Part shown: positions 27,980 through 38,396 of the stretch, piece by piece | Position numbering within the stretch: the first letter of the stretch is position 1 | Layout: every line of letters begins with the position of its first letter | Assembly: GCF_011764565.1 (NCBI RefSeq) | Contig: NZ_AP022871.1 | Coordinates: 3,720,320 to 3,784,319, forward strand | Direction: 5' to 3' | Source: Phytohabitans suffuscus | GTDB lineage: Bacteria; Actinomycetota; Actinomycetes; Mycobacteriales; Micromonosporaceae | Length of the DNA: 64,000 bases | The notes under the pieces: model-generated | What the model saw: only the letters and a program-made list of their open reading frames with translations | Databases searched by the model: none | Told to the model about the DNA's origin: nothing | Translations under genes and position numbers: made by a program

Positions 27980-28284
27980 GGAGGCACTCCTTCGTAGGGG
28001 TGGCCCCAAACGCTATGGCCATTGACGATCGTCTAAAAGATCAGATCGAGGTCATACGATGTGTTGATGCCGGTGTCGCCGTGCGGCACCTCGCGCCAGC
28101 CGCCTGTGCTGTACCTTGTGTAGTCACCGTCACCGGTGTCGTGACCGGTTGATCAAGGCGGCCGGTGCGTGCCTGTCACCTCCTACCAGGTACGCTGGGC
28201 ACGCGCGTCTCCTTCCGTGAGGTGCGCACATCCGGCCCAGAGGCCGATAGCGGCAAATTCTGCGTACACAGTCAGGAGTGTCCC
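27980..28284. promoter_or_regulatory. Divergent intergenic region between protease and purS
   Basis: No gene seen in these 305 bp. The region should hold promoters for both directions. A GATC-flanked A/T-rich stretch lies near 28025-28050. I find no convincing purine riboswitch or PurR-type repeat. Confidence 0.5.
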
Positions 28285-28581
28285 GTGGCTCGCGTCGTTG
28301 TCGACGTCATGCTCAAGCCGGAGATCCTCGATCCGCAGGGCCAGGCGGTCGCCAACGCGCTGCCCCGGCTGGGTGTCAACGATGTCACCTCCGTGCGGAT
28401 CGGCCGGCGGATCGAGATCGAGTTCGCCGGTGAGCCCGACCTCGACCGGGCCCGCGAGATCGCCGACAAGCTGCTGGCCAACCCGGTCATCGAAGACTTC
28501 GCGCTGCACCTCGACGCGACCGGCACGGTCAAGCCCGCCAGCGACTCACAGGAGTCGGAGCCAGCGGAGGCACCGGCGTGA
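28285..28581 (+). CDS. purS: FGAM synthase subunit PurS
   Basis: PurS (98 aa) links PurQ and PurL in the three-subunit FGAM synthase. The sequence [19 protein letters not shown] and [14 protein letters not shown] is typical. GTG at 28285 with AGGAG upstream. The stop overlaps the purQ GTG (GTGA). An Asp/Ser/Glu-rich C-terminal tail extends beyond the usual domain. Confidence 0.95.
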   Translation: MARVVVDVMLKPEILDPQGQAVANALPRLGVNDVTSVRIGRRIEIEFAGEPDLDRAREIADKLLANPVIEDFALHLDATGTVKPASDSQESEPAEAPA

Positions 28582-29291
28582 GCGCCCGGGTAGGTGTGGT
28601 CACGTTCCCGGGATCGCTCGACGACGGTGACGCCTCCCGTGCCGTGCGGATCGCCGGCGGTGACGCGGTGGGCCTGTGGCACGCCGACGCCGACCTGCAC
28701 GGCGTCGACGCGGTGATCCTGCCCGGCGGCTTCTCGTACGGTGACTACCTGCGCGGCGGTGCCATCGCCCGGTTCGCCCCGGTGATGCAGGCGATCGCCG
28801 ACGCGGTCCGCGACGGCCTGCCGGTGCTCGGCATCTGCAACGGCTTCCAGATCCTCTGCGAGGCGCACATCCTGCCGGGCGCGCTCATCCGCAACCAGCA
28901 CATGCACTTCCGCGCCCGCGACCAGCGGCTGCGCATCGAGGCCGTGCAGCCGGTGTGGACCAACGCGTTCAACGACAGCCAGGAAGTCGTCATCCCGATC
29001 AAGCACGGCGAGGGCCGCTACGTCGCCGACGAGCGCACGCTCGACGAGCTTGAGGCAAACGGGCAGGTCATCGCCCGCTACGTGGGTGGCAACCCCAACG
29101 GCGCGCAGCGCGACATCGCCGCGGTCAGCAACGCGGCCGGCAACGTCGTCGGCATCATGCCCCACCCCGAGCACGCGGTGGACGCCCTGACCGGGCCCTC
29201 CACCGACGGTCTCAGCTTCTTCACGTCGATGCTGAAGTTCCTCGCGGGGCGTCCGGCGAGCGAAGCGAGCGCAGCCGGGGGCCCCGCATGA
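28578..29291 (+). CDS. purQ: FGAM synthase glutaminase subunit PurQ
   Basis: A class-I glutamine amidotransferase (237 aa) supplying ammonia to PurL. The nucleophile is in LGICNGFQ and the His/Glu pair in MPHPEHAV. Coupled to both neighbours by 4-bp overlaps. The last about 15 residues (rich in Ala, Ser and Gly) look like an unconserved extension. Confidence 0.97.
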   Translation: MSARVGVVTFPGSLDDGDASRAVRIAGGDAVGLWHADADLHGVDAVILPGGFSYGDYLRGGAIARFAPVMQAIADAVRDGLPVLGICNGFQILCEAHILPGALIRNQHMHFRARDQRLRIEAVQPVWTNAFNDSQEVVIPIKHGEGRYVADERTLDELEANGQVIARYVGGNPNGAQRDIAAVSNAAGNVVGIMPHPEHAVDALTGPSTDGLSFFTSMLKFLAGRPASEASAAGGPA

Positions 29292-31636
29292 CAATCCAGC
29301 CCGAGGTCACCGACGTCGTGGTGGACGAGTTCGACGGCGGGCCTGACACGGTCCAGCGCGCCGCCGCCACGCCCGAGGAGCTCCAGCCGTACGCGGAGCT
29401 GGGCCTGCGCGACGACGAGTACGAGCGGATCCGCGAGGTGCTCGGCCGCCGCCCCACCCAGTCCGAGCTGGCCATGTACTCGATCATGTGGAGCGAGCAC
29501 TGCTCCTACAAGTCGAGCAAGGTCCACCTGCGCCAGTTCGGGGAAAAGGCCCCGCCCAGCGACAAGCTCCTCGCCGGCATCGGGGAAAACGCGGGTGTCA
29601 TCCAGATCTCCGACGGCGTCGCCGTGACCTTCAAGGTCGAGTCGCACAACCACCCGAGCTACGTCGAGCCGTACCAGGGCGCCGCCACCGGCGTCGGCGG
29701 CATCGTCCGCGACATCCTCGCGATGGGCGCGCGCCCGGTCGCGGTCATGGACCCGCTGCGCTTCGGCGCCGCCGACCACGAAGACACCGCGCGCGTGCTG
29801 CCCGGCGTCGTCGGTGGCATCGGGGGCTACGGCAACAGCCTCGGCCTGCCCAATATCGGCGGCGAGGTCGTCTTCGACCCCTGCTACCAGGGCAACCCGC
29901 TGGTCAACGCGCTCTGCCTCGGCGTCCTCCCGGTCGACCGCCTGCAAAACAAGGCCGCCGCCGGTCCGGGCAACATCGTCGTGCTGATGGGCGCCAAGAC
30001 CGGCCGCGACGGCATCGGCGGCGTATCGGTGCTGGCCAGCGCCACGTTCGACAGCGGGAGCGAGCAGCGCCGCCCGTCCGTTCAGGTCGGCGACCCGTTC
30101 ATGGAAAAGCTCCTGATCGAGGCGTGCCTGGAGCTCTACGACGACCGCCGTGTCGTCGGCATCCAGGACCTCGGCGGCGCCGGCCTGACCTGCGCGCTGA
30201 CCGAGACCGCCGCGGCGGCCGGCACCGGTATGAAGGTCGAGCTCGACCAGGTGCCGCTGCGCGAGCCGTCGATGGAGCCGCAGGAGATCCTCGCCAGCGA
30301 GTCGCAGGAGCGCATGCTCCTGATCGTCGAGCCCGAGCAGCTCGAGGCCGTGCTCAAGACCGCCGCCCGGTGGGGCGTGCTGGCCACCGCGATCGGCGAG
30401 GTCACCCCGCCCGGCCCCGACGGGCTGCCCGGCCGCCTCACGATCACCTGGCGGGGGCACACGGTCGTCGACGTGCCGCCCGGGTCGCTCGCCGACGACG
30501 GGCCGGTCTACGCGCGGCCGATGCGCGAGCCCTCCGACCTGATCCTGCTCCAGGCCGACCGCGCCGAGACGCTTCCCCGGCCGTCCACACCGGACGCGCT
30601 GCGGGAGACGGTGCTGCGCATGATCGCCTCGCCGAACCTCTGCGACAAGACCTGGGTGACCGAGCAGTACGACCGGTACGTGCTCGGCAACACCGTGCTC
30701 GCCCAGCCCGAAGACGCCGGTGTGATCCGCATCGACGAGCGCACCGGGCTCGGTGTCGCGCTCTCCGTCGACGGCAACGGGCGGTACGCGCGGCTCGACC
30801 CGTACGCCGGGGCCAAGCTGGCGCTCGCCGAGGCATACCGCAACGTCGCCGTCACCGGCGCCAAGCCGCTCGCGGTCACCAACTGCCTCAACTTCGGCTC
30901 GCCCGAAGACCCGGCGGTCATGTGGCAGTTCGCCGAGGCCGTGCGCGGTCTCGCCGACGGCTGCGCCGAGCTGGGCATCCCGGTGACCGGCGGCAACGTG
31001 AGCTTCTACAACCAGACCGGTGCGGCGGCGATCCACCCCACCCCGGTCGTGGGCGTCCTCGGCGTGCTCGACGACGTCGCCCAGCGGGTGCCGATGGGCT
31101 TCCCCAAGCCGGCCAACCCCGAGGGCGACATCATCTTTCTGCTCGGCGAGACCCAGCTTGAGCTCTCCGGCTCCGAGTGGGCCTGGGTCAGCCACGAGCA
31201 CCTCGGCGGCGTGCCCCCGAAGGTCGACCTGGCCCGGGAAAAGGCGCTCGCCGGCCTGCTCGCCGAGGCCGCGCGGGTCGGCCACCTCACCGCGGCGCAC
31301 GATCTCTCCGACGGCGGCCTCGCGCAGGTGCTGGTGGAGGCGTGCCTGCGGCGTGGCATCGGCGCCCGGATCGCGCTGCCCGAGGAGTTCACGGCCGGCT
31401 CGATGCCGTTCGTCTTCCTCTTCAGCGAGTCGGCCGGCCGGGCGATGGTCTCCGTGCCGCACGGCCAGGAGAAGGCGTTCACCGCGCTCTGCACCGAGCA
31501 GGGTGTGCCGTGGACCGCGCTGGGCGTGACCGACGAAAACGGCGGTCAGCTCGACGTCCGTGACCAGTTCACGATCGGGCTCGATGAGCTGCGGGAGGCG
31601 CACACCGCGACACTGCCGCGCCTCTTCGGTGCCTGA
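29288..31636 (+). CDS. purL: FGAM synthase subunit PurL
   Basis: A 782-aa small-type PurL, the ATP-dependent amidating subunit that converts FGAR to FGAM. Motifs are [33 protein letters not shown], the second-half [11 protein letters not shown] and TGGNVSFYN, and [12 protein letters not shown]. Translationally coupled to purQ (ATGA), with a ComB-like gene overlapping its end by 8 bp. Confidence 0.97.
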   Translation: MTIQPEVTDVVVDEFDGGPDTVQRAAATPEELQPYAELGLRDDEYERIREVLGRRPTQSELAMYSIMWSEHCSYKSSKVHLRQFGEKAPPSDKLLAGIGENAGVIQISDGVAVTFKVESHNHPSYVEPYQGAATGVGGIVRDILAMGARPVAVMDPLRFGAADHEDTARVLPGVVGGIGGYGNSLGLPNIGGEVVFDPCYQGNPLVNALCLGVLPVDRLQNKAAAGPGNIVVLMGAKTGRDGIGGVSVLASATFDSGSEQRRPSVQVGDPFMEKLLIEACLELYDDRRVVGIQDLGGAGLTCALTETAAAAGTGMKVELDQVPLREPSMEPQEILASESQERMLLIVEPEQLEAVLKTAARWGVLATAIGEVTPPGPDGLPGRLTITWRGHTVVDVPPGSLADDGPVYARPMREPSDLILLQADRAETLPRPSTPDALRETVLRMIASPNLCDKTWVTEQYDRYVLGNTVLAQPEDAGVIRIDERTGLGVALSVDGNGRYARLDPYAGAKLALAEAYRNVAVTGAKPLAVTNCLNFGSPEDPAVMWQFAEAVRGLADGCAELGIPVTGGNVSFYNQTGAAAIHPTPVVGVLGVLDDVAQRVPMGFPKPANPEGDIIFLLGETQLELSGSEWAWVSHEHLGGVPPKVDLAREKALAGLLAEAARVGHLTAAHDLSDGGLAQVLVEACLRRGIGARIALPEEFTAGSMPFVFLFSESAGRAMVSVPHGQEKAFTALCTEQGVPWTALGVTDENGGQLDVRDQFTIGLDELREAHTATLPRLFGA

Positions 31637-32384
31637 GCCGGTCTTCGCGCAGCCCGGCGCCGGAGTCCGCTTCGACTGGGGTCTCGCCGGCGCGTCCGAG
31701 CTGGGACGCGTCTGCGCCGTGCTGGTCGTCGTCGACGTGCTCTCGTTCACCACGTCGGTCGACGTCGCGGTCGGGCGAGGCATGCGGGTGCACCCGTTCC
31801 CGTGGGGCGCGCAGGCCGACGACTTCGCCCGCCGGATCGGCGCAGTCGCGGCCGTCGGCCGCCGCGCGGTGAGCCCGGAGCGCCCGTGGTCGCTCTCGCC
31901 GGCCACGCTGCGGTCCGCGCCGGTCGTCCCCGACCTGGTGCTGCCGTCGCCGAACGGCTCCGCGATCTCCTCCGCCGCGAGCGCCACCGGCCTTCCCGTG
32001 GTCGCCGGCTGCCTCCGCAACGCACCCGCCGTCGCGCGCTGGCTCCTCGCCCAGGGGTACGGCTCGTCGCGCGCGCCGGTCGGCGTCGTCGCGGCCGGCG
32101 AACGGTGGCCGGACGGCACGCTCCGCCCGAGCGTCGAAGACCTGCTGGGCGCCGCCGCGGTGCTCGACGGGCTGGCCGAGGCGGCCGGCGGCCTCTCGGT
32201 GGAGGCGGCGGTGGCGCTGTCCGCGCTGACCGGCGTCCCGGACGTGCCGGCGGCGATCCGGGGCTGCGCGTCCGGGCGGGAGCTGGCCGGGACCGGGTTC
32301 GGCGAAGACGTCGAGATCGCCGTCGAAGTAGGCGTCTCGGACGTGGTGCCGGTGCTCGACAAGGGCGTCTTCGCTCCCGCGTGA
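31629..32384 (+). CDS. ComB-like 2-phosphosulfolactate phosphatase family protein
   Basis: A 251-aa member of the ComB family: [27 protein letters not shown] and an [13 protein letters not shown] helix. True ComB acts in coenzyme M synthesis, which actinobacteria do not make, so the substrate here is uncertain. GTG at 31629 lies inside the purL end (8-bp overlap), indicating cotranscription with purSQL. A bidirectional terminator hairpin follows. Confidence 0.75.
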   Translation: MPEPVFAQPGAGVRFDWGLAGASELGRVCAVLVVVDVLSFTTSVDVAVGRGMRVHPFPWGAQADDFARRIGAVAAVGRRAVSPERPWSLSPATLRSAPVVPDLVLPSPNGSAISSAASATGLPVVAGCLRNAPAVARWLLAQGYGSSRAPVGVVAAGERWPDGTLRPSVEDLLGAAAVLDGLAEAAGGLSVEAAVALSALTGVPDVPAAIRGCASGRELAGTGFGEDVEIAVEVGVSDVVPVLDKGVFAPA

Positions 32385-32498
32385 CGCAATTCTGACGCCC
32401 ACCGTTTGCTCCCGCGGGCACCGCTACGGCCGGCGGCCCGCCAGCGCTCGCCGACTTTCCCGACCTCCGCTGCCGGGTCCGCGAGGGTGGTGGTAGCG

Positions 32499-32531
32499 AA
32501 GTGGCCGCACCCCGTGGGGGCGCGGCCACTT
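32499..32531. terminator. Hairpin between convergent comB-like and surface-protein genes
   Basis: AAGTGGCCGC / GCGGCCACTT form a 10-bp perfect stem around a GC-rich loop, followed by TCGC on the plus strand. It can serve both convergent genes. Confidence 0.6.
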
Positions 32532-32549
32532 TCGCACTGTCTTTCTCGG

Positions 32550-34865
32550 TCAGTCGTCCAGCCAGTCCAGGGAACGGCGCTCGCCGCGGCCGGCCGGCTG
32601 CTGCGGACCACCGCGGCCGGAACGCGGGCCGGCCTGGTCGTCGTAGTAGCCGGCCTGGTCGTCGTAGCCGCCGCCGCGCGGGTCGTAGCCGCCGCCACGC
32701 TGCTGCGGCACCTGGTCGTAGCCGCCGCGCTGGTCGTAGCCGGACTGCTGGTCGTAACCGTTGCCGCCGTAGCCGCCGCCACCCTGGCCGCCGCCACCAC
32801 CTTGGCCGCCGCCGTAGCCGCCGCCCTGGTCGTAGCCACCGCCAGCGCCACCACCGCTGCCGCCCGACCGGCCGTAGCCGCCGTCCGCGGGGCCGTAGCC
32901 GCCCTGGTCGTAGCCGCCACCGCCGCCGGCTCCGTAGCCACCACGGTCGGGCTCGGGCTCGCTGCGGTAACCACCGCCGCCGCCACCGCCGTAGGGGCCG
33001 GACTCGTAAGCCGGGGGCTGGGACTGGCCGTAGCCGCCGCCCTGGCCGCCTGCGTTGTTGCCGTCCCAGCGGCCGGTGGGCTCGTCGTAGCGGTCGTTGC
33101 CGCCGCCGTAGCCGCCGCCCTGGGGCTCGCGGTAGTCGCGGCCGCCGCCGTAACCGTCGTCGCCACCGCGGCCACCTCCGGCGTACGGGCCGGCGGGCGC
33201 CGCCGGGCTGCCGTAGCCACTCGGAGCGGCCGGGCCGCCGTAGCCGTTGGCACCGCCGCGGTCGTAGCCGCCGCCCTGGCCGGCCGCGGGGCCGTAGCCG
33301 TCGCCGCTGGTCGGGCGGCCGTACTCACCGCCGGCCGGGGCGCCGTTGGGCCCGCCGTAGCCGCTGCCACTGATCGGGCCGTTGGGCCCGCCGTAGCCGC
33401 TCCCGCTGATCGGGCCGCTCGGGCCGCCATAGCCGCTGCCACTCGTCGGGCCGCTCGGGCCGCCGTAGGCACCGCCGCTCGTGGGCCGGCCGTACTCCCC
33501 GGCACCGGCCGAGGCGCGGCCGTATGTGCCGGCGCCGTTGGGGCCGCCGCCCGGACCGCCGTACTCGTTGCTCGGGCCGGACGCCGCGCCGTAGACGCTG
33601 GTGGCACCCGCGCCGCCGGGGCCGTAGCCACCGCCGGCCTGGGTGGGCGCGAACCCGGCGCCCTGGCCGTTGTAGCTCGGGCTCTGCGGCGGCAGGGGTG
33701 CGCCGTACGGGTCGGGGAACTCGTCGACCGGCGGCACCGGGCTGTGCATCATCGTCGGCGCGTCGGCCATCGACGGGCGGCCCACCATCGTCGCGGCCGG
33801 ACCCGCACCCGCGCCGGCCACCCGGGTGGCGTCGTTGGCGGGGTGGTAGACACCCGCCGCGCCCGGCACCGGGGTGCGACCGCCCGGGCGCACCGGCTCG
33901 TCGTCGTCCACGCCGGGATCGCCGCCGTCCTGCTTGCGCCGCACGACGAGGAGCACGATCGCGCCGACACCGAGAGCGACCAGCAGGCCACCCACGATGA
34001 TGAGCAGCCACGAGCCCATGCCGCCGCTGGACTCGCTGGCGGCGTTCTGCGCGTTGAGGTCGGTGGCTTCGGGCGCCGCCTCCTCCTCGGTCGGCGGGGG
34101 CTCCTCGGTCGGCGGGGCGGACGCCTGTGCGCTCGGGGTCGCCGCGGCCTTGGTCGACTTGAGGGCGAACGTGCCGACCGTCACCGACTGGCCGGCGCTA
34201 CCCGCGATCTTCTTGGTGCTCGGCTCCTCGTAGTCCTCGTGCGAGACGCCGATGAGGAGCTCGCCGACCGCGATCGGCTTGCCGTCGCAGCTGGTGAACC
34301 GGTAGTTGCCGCTGCTGGTCGTATTGGTCGTGCAGTTGTGCCCCTGCGAGTCGAGCAGCGCGACGAGCGCACCCTCGATCCCCTCGCCGGTCGTGGTGTC
34401 CTTGACCTTGCCGGACACCTGCTTGACCACCTGCTGCGCCGGATCGGGCTGCCGCGCGGTGACGGTCAGGGAGAAGTTCTTGGTGTTGGAGTCGCTGTTG
34501 GCCTGGACGCGGACCGTCACCGATCGGTTGTTGACACCCTGCGCGTTGTCCGACGCCTTCAGCGTGAGCAGGTGGTTCTTCTGGTTGTTGGGCTCGACCT
34601 CTATCTCACCGCAACCGTCGCTGCAGCTGACGCCGTTGGGCAGGCCGGTGAGGCTCACGTTGACACGATTGTCCTGGGGAGCCCGCGTCGTGATTCGCAC
34701 TGTTACGGTGGCGTCACCGCCCGCGGCGAGTGTCACGGAGCCGGGGCTTACGTCCACATCGGGCACGATTGCCATCGCGGGCGTGGGGAAGGCCACGGCA
34801 GCGCCGACAACCAGCGTCCCGACCACACCGGCGCGAAGCATCCAGGCTCGTCGGTGCGTTGTCAC
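32550..34865 (-). CDS. Surface membrane protein with Ig/CnaB-like ectodomain and very long Gly/Tyr-rich cytoplasmic tail (771 aa)
   Basis: Order of parts: signal peptide (about 1-32, ending PAMA); a beta-sandwich domain (VTLAAGGDATVTVRI ... LTGLPNGV); a CnaB/carboxypeptidase-regulatory-like domain (SGKVKDTTTGEGIEGALVALLDS, then GNYRF); an acidic Pro/Glu linker; one membrane helix (SWLLIIVGGLLVALGVGAIV) with RRK on its inner side; then about 440 residues of low complexity dominated by YGG, GGGYD and YGRP units, ending RSLDWLDD. The tail contains four 12-residue tandem repeats. GTG at 34863-34865 is chosen because it gives the best signal peptide. Function unknown; a scaffold or condensate-forming role is conceivable. 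Confidence 0.8.
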   Translation of the reverse strand: MTTHRRAWMLRAGVVGTLVVGAAVAFPTPAMAIVPDVDVSPGSVTLAAGGDATVTVRITTRAPQDNRVNVSLTGLPNGVSCSDGCGEIEVEPNNQKNHLLTLKASDNAQGVNNRSVTVRVQANSDSNTKNFSLTVTARQPDPAQQVVKQVSGKVKDTTTGEGIEGALVALLDSQGHNCTTNTTSSGNYRFTSCDGKPIAVGELLIGVSHEDYEEPSTKKIAGSAGQSVTVGTFALKSTKAAATPSAQASAPPTEEPPPTEEEAAPEATDLNAQNAASESSGGMGSWLLIIVGGLLVALGVGAIVLLVVRRKQDGGDPGVDDDEPVRPGGRTPVPGAAGVYHPANDATRVAGAGAGPAATMVGRPSMADAPTMMHSPVPPVDEFPDPYGAPLPPQSPSYNGQGAGFAPTQAGGGYGPGGAGATSVYGAASGPSNEYGGPGGGPNGAGTYGRASAGAGEYGRPTSGGAYGGPSGPTSGSGYGGPSGPISGSGYGGPNGPISGSGYGGPNGAPAGGEYGRPTSGDGYGPAAGQGGGYDRGGANGYGGPAAPSGYGSPAAPAGPYAGGGRGGDDGYGGGRDYREPQGGGYGGGNDRYDEPTGRWDGNNAGGQGGGYGQSQPPAYESGPYGGGGGGGYRSEPEPDRGGYGAGGGGGYDQGGYGPADGGYGRSGGSGGGAGGGYDQGGGYGGGQGGGGGQGGGGYGGNGYDQQSGYDQRGGYDQVPQQRGGGYDPRGGGYDDQAGYYDDQAGPRSGRGGPQQPAGRGERRSLDWLDD
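33343..33486 (-). repeat. Four 36-bp tandem repeats in the Gly/Tyr tail
   Basis: Units at 33343-33378, 33379-33414, 33415-33450 and 33451-33486 each encode a 12-residue unit of the type SGSGYGGP(S/N)GPI. Units 1 and 2 differ at only two bases; unit 4 is more divergent. Expansion or contraction would stay in frame. Confidence 0.85.
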
Positions 34866-35025
34866 GTCCACCGCCCTTCCGTTTCTGTCATCCCGCTCGT
34901 GGCCGCCGCAGCGCAGCAACCAGCCCGTGACGAGTACACCGTCGGCAACTATGCCTTGTTCGGGGGTACCGGCGCGACCCAGGGGCGGGACGTTCTAATG
35001 AAACAGAGGGTCGTATCGTCCCGAC

Positions 35026-35379
35026 GTGTCCCCTGCGCACAATAAGTCCGTCGTCTTGGAAACGGTCCTCGCAGAGCTAGACGCTGGGCGAACGCCAGAC
35101 AGGTCGATGCTGCGTGACGCCGTCCGGGAGCTCCTCTCCGCCCTGGCGCGCCGCGCGCCGGGACGGTCAGTGGAAGTGAGGGTCCCACCATACGGTGCGG
35201 TCCAGGTCGGTGAGGGTCCGCGACACACCCGGGGTACGCCGGCGAACGTGGTCGAGATGGATCCGGTCACTTGGGTCCGTTTGGCCACCGGTCGGATCCG
35301 GTGGGACGAGGCGGTTACGCAGGGACGCATCAGTGCCAGCGGCACCCGGGCCGACATATCCGCCTACATACCTATGTAA
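35026..35379 (+). CDS. Sterol-carrier-family small protein adjacent to purF (117 aa)
   Basis: A short protein with RTPDRSMLRDAVRELLSALARRAPGRSVEVRVPPYGAVQ and then DPVTWVRLATGRI, matching the family annotated as sterol carrier proteins that precede purF in many actinobacteria (as Rv0807-Rv0808). It has no signal peptide. Start GTG at 35026. The function is unknown; the link to purine synthesis is by synteny only. Confidence 0.8.
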   Translation: MSPAHNKSVVLETVLAELDAGRTPDRSMLRDAVRELLSALARRAPGRSVEVRVPPYGAVQVGEGPRHTRGTPANVVEMDPVTWVRLATGRIRWDEAVTQGRISASGTRADISAYIPM

Positions 35380-35501
35380 CACCGTGGCCATTTGACGATC
35401 ACGGTAACGAGAGGAAGCCGAAAGGTGGCTCTCTGTTATCGGCCTCGCCTCGCGTACACTGTGGCGACAGGAAGTCCCGGATCAGCACTGAGGAGCGGCA
35501 G

Positions 35502-37082
35502 GTGCCCCGAGGCGACGGCCGGTTGAGCCACGACCTCGACCCCCAACGGCCCGGCCCGCAAGATGCTTGCGGCGTGTTCGGTGTCTGGGCGCCGGGGGAA
35601 GAGGTGGCAAAGCTCACCTATTTCGGTCTGTACGCGTTGCAGCACCGTGGCCAGGAGGCCGCGGGCATCGCGGTCAGCGACGGCTCCGGCGTAGTGGTCT
35701 ACAAGGATCTCGGTCTCGTCGCACAGGTCTTCGACGAGCCCACGCTGGCCAGCCTGCGCGGGCACCTCGCGATCGGGCACGCGCGCTACTCCACGACCGG
35801 CGGCTCCACCTGGGAAAACGCACAGCCCACGATCCGCGCGACGCCGGCCGGCACCACGATCGCGCTCGCCCACAACGGCAACCTTGTCAACACCGCTCAG
35901 CTCGCGCGCGAGGCGACCGCGCGAGGGCTCAACTCCGACGGTGCCACCTCAGACACCGCTCTGGTGACCATGCTGCTCGCCAGCCGCCCCGACCTCTCTG
36001 TCGAGGCGGCCGCGCTGGAGGTCCTGCCCACCCTCCGGGGCGCGTTCAGTTTTGTGTTCATGGATGAGACCACGCTCTACGCCGCACGCGACGCACACGG
36101 CGTGCGTCCGCTCGTGCTCGGGCGGATGGAGCGTGGCTGGGTGGTCGCCAGCGAGACCGCGGCGCTCGACATCGTCGGGGCCAGCGTCGTGCGCGAGGTC
36201 GAGCCGGGAGAGCTGATCGCCATCGACGAGCATGGCCTGCGCTCGGCCCGCTTCGCCGCGCCCGAGCCCAAGGGCTGCCTCTTCGAGTACGTCTATATAG
36301 CCCGTCCGGACACCACGATCGCCGGCCGCAACATCCACGCCGCCCGCGTGCAGATCGGCCGCCAGCTCGCCAAGGAGCACCCGGTCGAGGCCGATCTGGT
36401 GATCCCGGTGCCGGAGTCGGGCACGCCCGCCGCGATCGGCTATGCGGAGGGCTCCGGTATCACGTACGGCGCGGGCCTGATGAAAAACTCGTACGTGGGC
36501 CGCACCTTCATCCAGCCGTCGCAGACCCTCCGCCAGCTCGGCATCCGGCTCAAGCTCAACCCGCTCCGGGAAAACGTCCGCGGCAAGCGGCTCGTCGTCG
36601 TCGATGACTCGATCGTCCGGGGCAACACCCAGCGGGCCATCGTGCGGATGCTCCGTGAGGCCGGGGCGCTGGAGGTGCACGTGCGCATCTCCTCCCCGCC
36701 GGTCACCTGGCCGTGCTTCTACGGCATCGACTTCGCCACCCGGGCCGAGCTGCTCGCCAACGGTCTGGACAACGAGGGCATCCGCCGTTCGATCGGCGCC
36801 GACACACTCGGCTACGTGTCGCTCGCCGGTCTCATCGCCGCCACGGAGCAGCCCAAGACTCGGCTGTGTCGCGCCTGCTTCGACGGCGAATACCCGATCG
36901 AGCTGCCCGCCGGCAACCTGATCGGAAAACACGTGCTAGAAGGCGTCGACAAGCGCGTCGTCGCCGACAGCGGCACCGCGGGGGCGCCGCACGACCACGA
37001 GGCCGGGGCTGACCGCTCCGCGCCTGGCGCACATCCACTCGTCGCCAGTCCTGGCGGCGGGGACGCGCTGCACCGCCCGTAG
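35502..37082 (+). CDS. purF: Amidophosphoribosyltransferase PurF
   Basis: The first committed enzyme of purine synthesis, making phosphoribosylamine from PRPP and glutamine. A 22-residue propeptide precedes the N-terminal nucleophile Cys23 in DACGVFGVW, normally exposed by self-cleavage. RGHLAIGHARYSTTG and NGNLVN are glutaminase motifs. VVVDDSIVRGNTQ is the PRPP loop. The cysteines in CFYGIDF and RLCRACF suit a 4Fe-4S type enzyme. GTG at 35502 follows AGGAGCGGCAG. The C-terminus is extended by about 40 unconserved residues. Confidence 0.95.
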   Translation: MPRGDGRLSHDLDPQRPGPQDACGVFGVWAPGEEVAKLTYFGLYALQHRGQEAAGIAVSDGSGVVVYKDLGLVAQVFDEPTLASLRGHLAIGHARYSTTGGSTWENAQPTIRATPAGTTIALAHNGNLVNTAQLAREATARGLNSDGATSDTALVTMLLASRPDLSVEAAALEVLPTLRGAFSFVFMDETTLYAARDAHGVRPLVLGRMERGWVVASETAALDIVGASVVREVEPGELIAIDEHGLRSARFAAPEPKGCLFEYVYIARPDTTIAGRNIHAARVQIGRQLAKEHPVEADLVIPVPESGTPAAIGYAEGSGITYGAGLMKNSYVGRTFIQPSQTLRQLGIRLKLNPLRENVRGKRLVVVDDSIVRGNTQRAIVRMLREAGALEVHVRISSPPVTWPCFYGIDFATRAELLANGLDNEGIRRSIGADTLGYVSLAGLIAATEQPKTRLCRACFDGEYPIELPAGNLIGKHVLEGVDKRVVADSGTAGAPHDHEAGADRSAPGAHPLVASPGGGDALHRP

Positions 37083-37151
37083 CCAGTTCGTCGAGAGATC
37101 CTCGACCGCTACCCGACGCGGCCTGCCGCGAATGCACAAAAGGGGAGAACC

Positions 37152-38303
37152 GTGACGCACGTGACCGAGCGCAGCAGCAGCGCGGGCACCAACGGTGCCG
37201 GAAGCAGTCGCCAGCCGTGGAGCGCGGGGTCGAGCCGTTCCGGCCGCAAGCGCACCGTGACGTACGCGGACGCCGGGGTCTCGATCCACGCCGGTGAGCG
37301 GGCGGTCGAGCTGCTGAAGTCCAAGGTGCATCGGACGCTGCGGCCGGAGGTCATGGGCGATCTCGGGGGCTTCGCCGGGCTGTTCCGCCTCGACGTCAAG
37401 AAGTACAAGAACCCGATCCTCGCCTCGTCCACCGACGGTGTGGGCACCAAGCTGGTGATCGCGCAGCAGCTCGACATCCACGACACGGTCGGCATCGACC
37501 TGGTCGCGATGGTCGTCGACGACCTGGTGGCGTGCGGTGCCGAGCCGCTGTTCCTGCTCGACTACATCGCCTGCGGCGAGGTGGTCCCCGACAAGGTGGC
37601 GGAGATCGGCGCGGGCATCGCCGACGGCTGCCGGTACGCGGGCTGCGCGCTCCTCGGTGGCGAGACGGCCGAGCACCCCGGCGTGCTGCGCCCGGACGAG
37701 TACGACGTGTCCGCCACCGGCGTGGGCGTGGTCGAGGAGAGCGAGATCCTCAGCCGCGACCGGGTCGAGGTCGGCGACGTGGTGATCGCCATGGGCTCCT
37801 CCGGCCTGCACTCCAACGGCTTCTCGCTGGTCCGTCACGTGCTGCTCGGCGCCGGCCGCATGCGCCTCGACACGGTGGTGGAAGACTTCGGCCGCCAGCG
37901 CACCCTCGGCGAGGAGCTGCTCACGCCGACCAAGATCTACGCGCGCGACTGCCTGAAGCTGATCGAGGAGTGCGAGGTGCGCGCGCTGGCCCACGTGACC
38001 GGCGGCGGCATCCCTGGCAACCTCGTCCGCATCCTGCCCGAGCACGTCGACGCGGTGGTCAACCGCTCCACCTGGAAGCCGCAGCCCATCTTCGAGCTGG
38101 TGCAGGCCAAGGGGCGGATCGACGACCCCGAGATGGAGTCGACGTTCAACATGGGTGTCGGCATGTTCGCGATCGTGTCGGCCACCGACGCCGACCGCGC
38201 GCTTGCCTTCCTCGCCGGCCGTGGCATCGCCGCGTGGCAGGCCGGTGAGGTCATCGAGGGCACCGGCATGGTCCAGATGATCGGCCAGCACACGCGCGGG
38301 TAG
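37152..38303 (+). CDS. purM: Phosphoribosylformylglycinamidine cyclo-ligase PurM
   Basis: PurM closes the imidazole ring of AIR with ATP. Conserved parts are TYADAGVSIHAGERAVEL, SSTDGVGTKL, VDDLVACGAEPLFLLDYIA, GCALLGGETAEHPG, SSGLHSNGFSLVR and HVTGGGIPGNL. The 383-aa length includes about 35 unconserved Ser-rich N-terminal residues from GTG 37152. It follows purF by 69 bp. Confidence 0.96.
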   Translation: MTHVTERSSSAGTNGAGSSRQPWSAGSSRSGRKRTVTYADAGVSIHAGERAVELLKSKVHRTLRPEVMGDLGGFAGLFRLDVKKYKNPILASSTDGVGTKLVIAQQLDIHDTVGIDLVAMVVDDLVACGAEPLFLLDYIACGEVVPDKVAEIGAGIADGCRYAGCALLGGETAEHPGVLRPDEYDVSATGVGVVEESEILSRDRVEVGDVVIAMGSSGLHSNGFSLVRHVLLGAGRMRLDTVVEDFGRQRTLGEELLTPTKIYARDCLKLIEECEVRALAHVTGGGIPGNLVRILPEHVDAVVNRSTWKPQPIFELVQAKGRIDDPEMESTFNMGVGMFAIVSATDADRALAFLAGRGIAAWQAGEVIEGTGMVQMIGQHTRG

Positions 38304-38396
38304 TACTTCGCCGCTGATCTGGAAAAATCCGCGCGGGTGGATTCACCGGCGCGGATATATCCTAGATCGACGGGGCGGCGGCGGAGGAGTTTCACG

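Noticed and set aside
33343..33486. 36-bp tandem repeats as a possible CRISPR
   Set aside because: Units are directly adjacent without spacers and encode an in-frame 12-residue protein repeat.
29078..33631. 1517-codon minus-strand frame opposite purL
   Set aside because: Antisense to the purine genes and to intergenic DNA, Ala/Thr/Arg-rich without family motifs.
32406..35045. 879-codon plus-strand frame rich in Ala/Val opposite the surface protein
   Set aside because: Low-complexity mirror of the Gly/Tyr repeats; the minus strand has signal peptide, domains and membrane helix.
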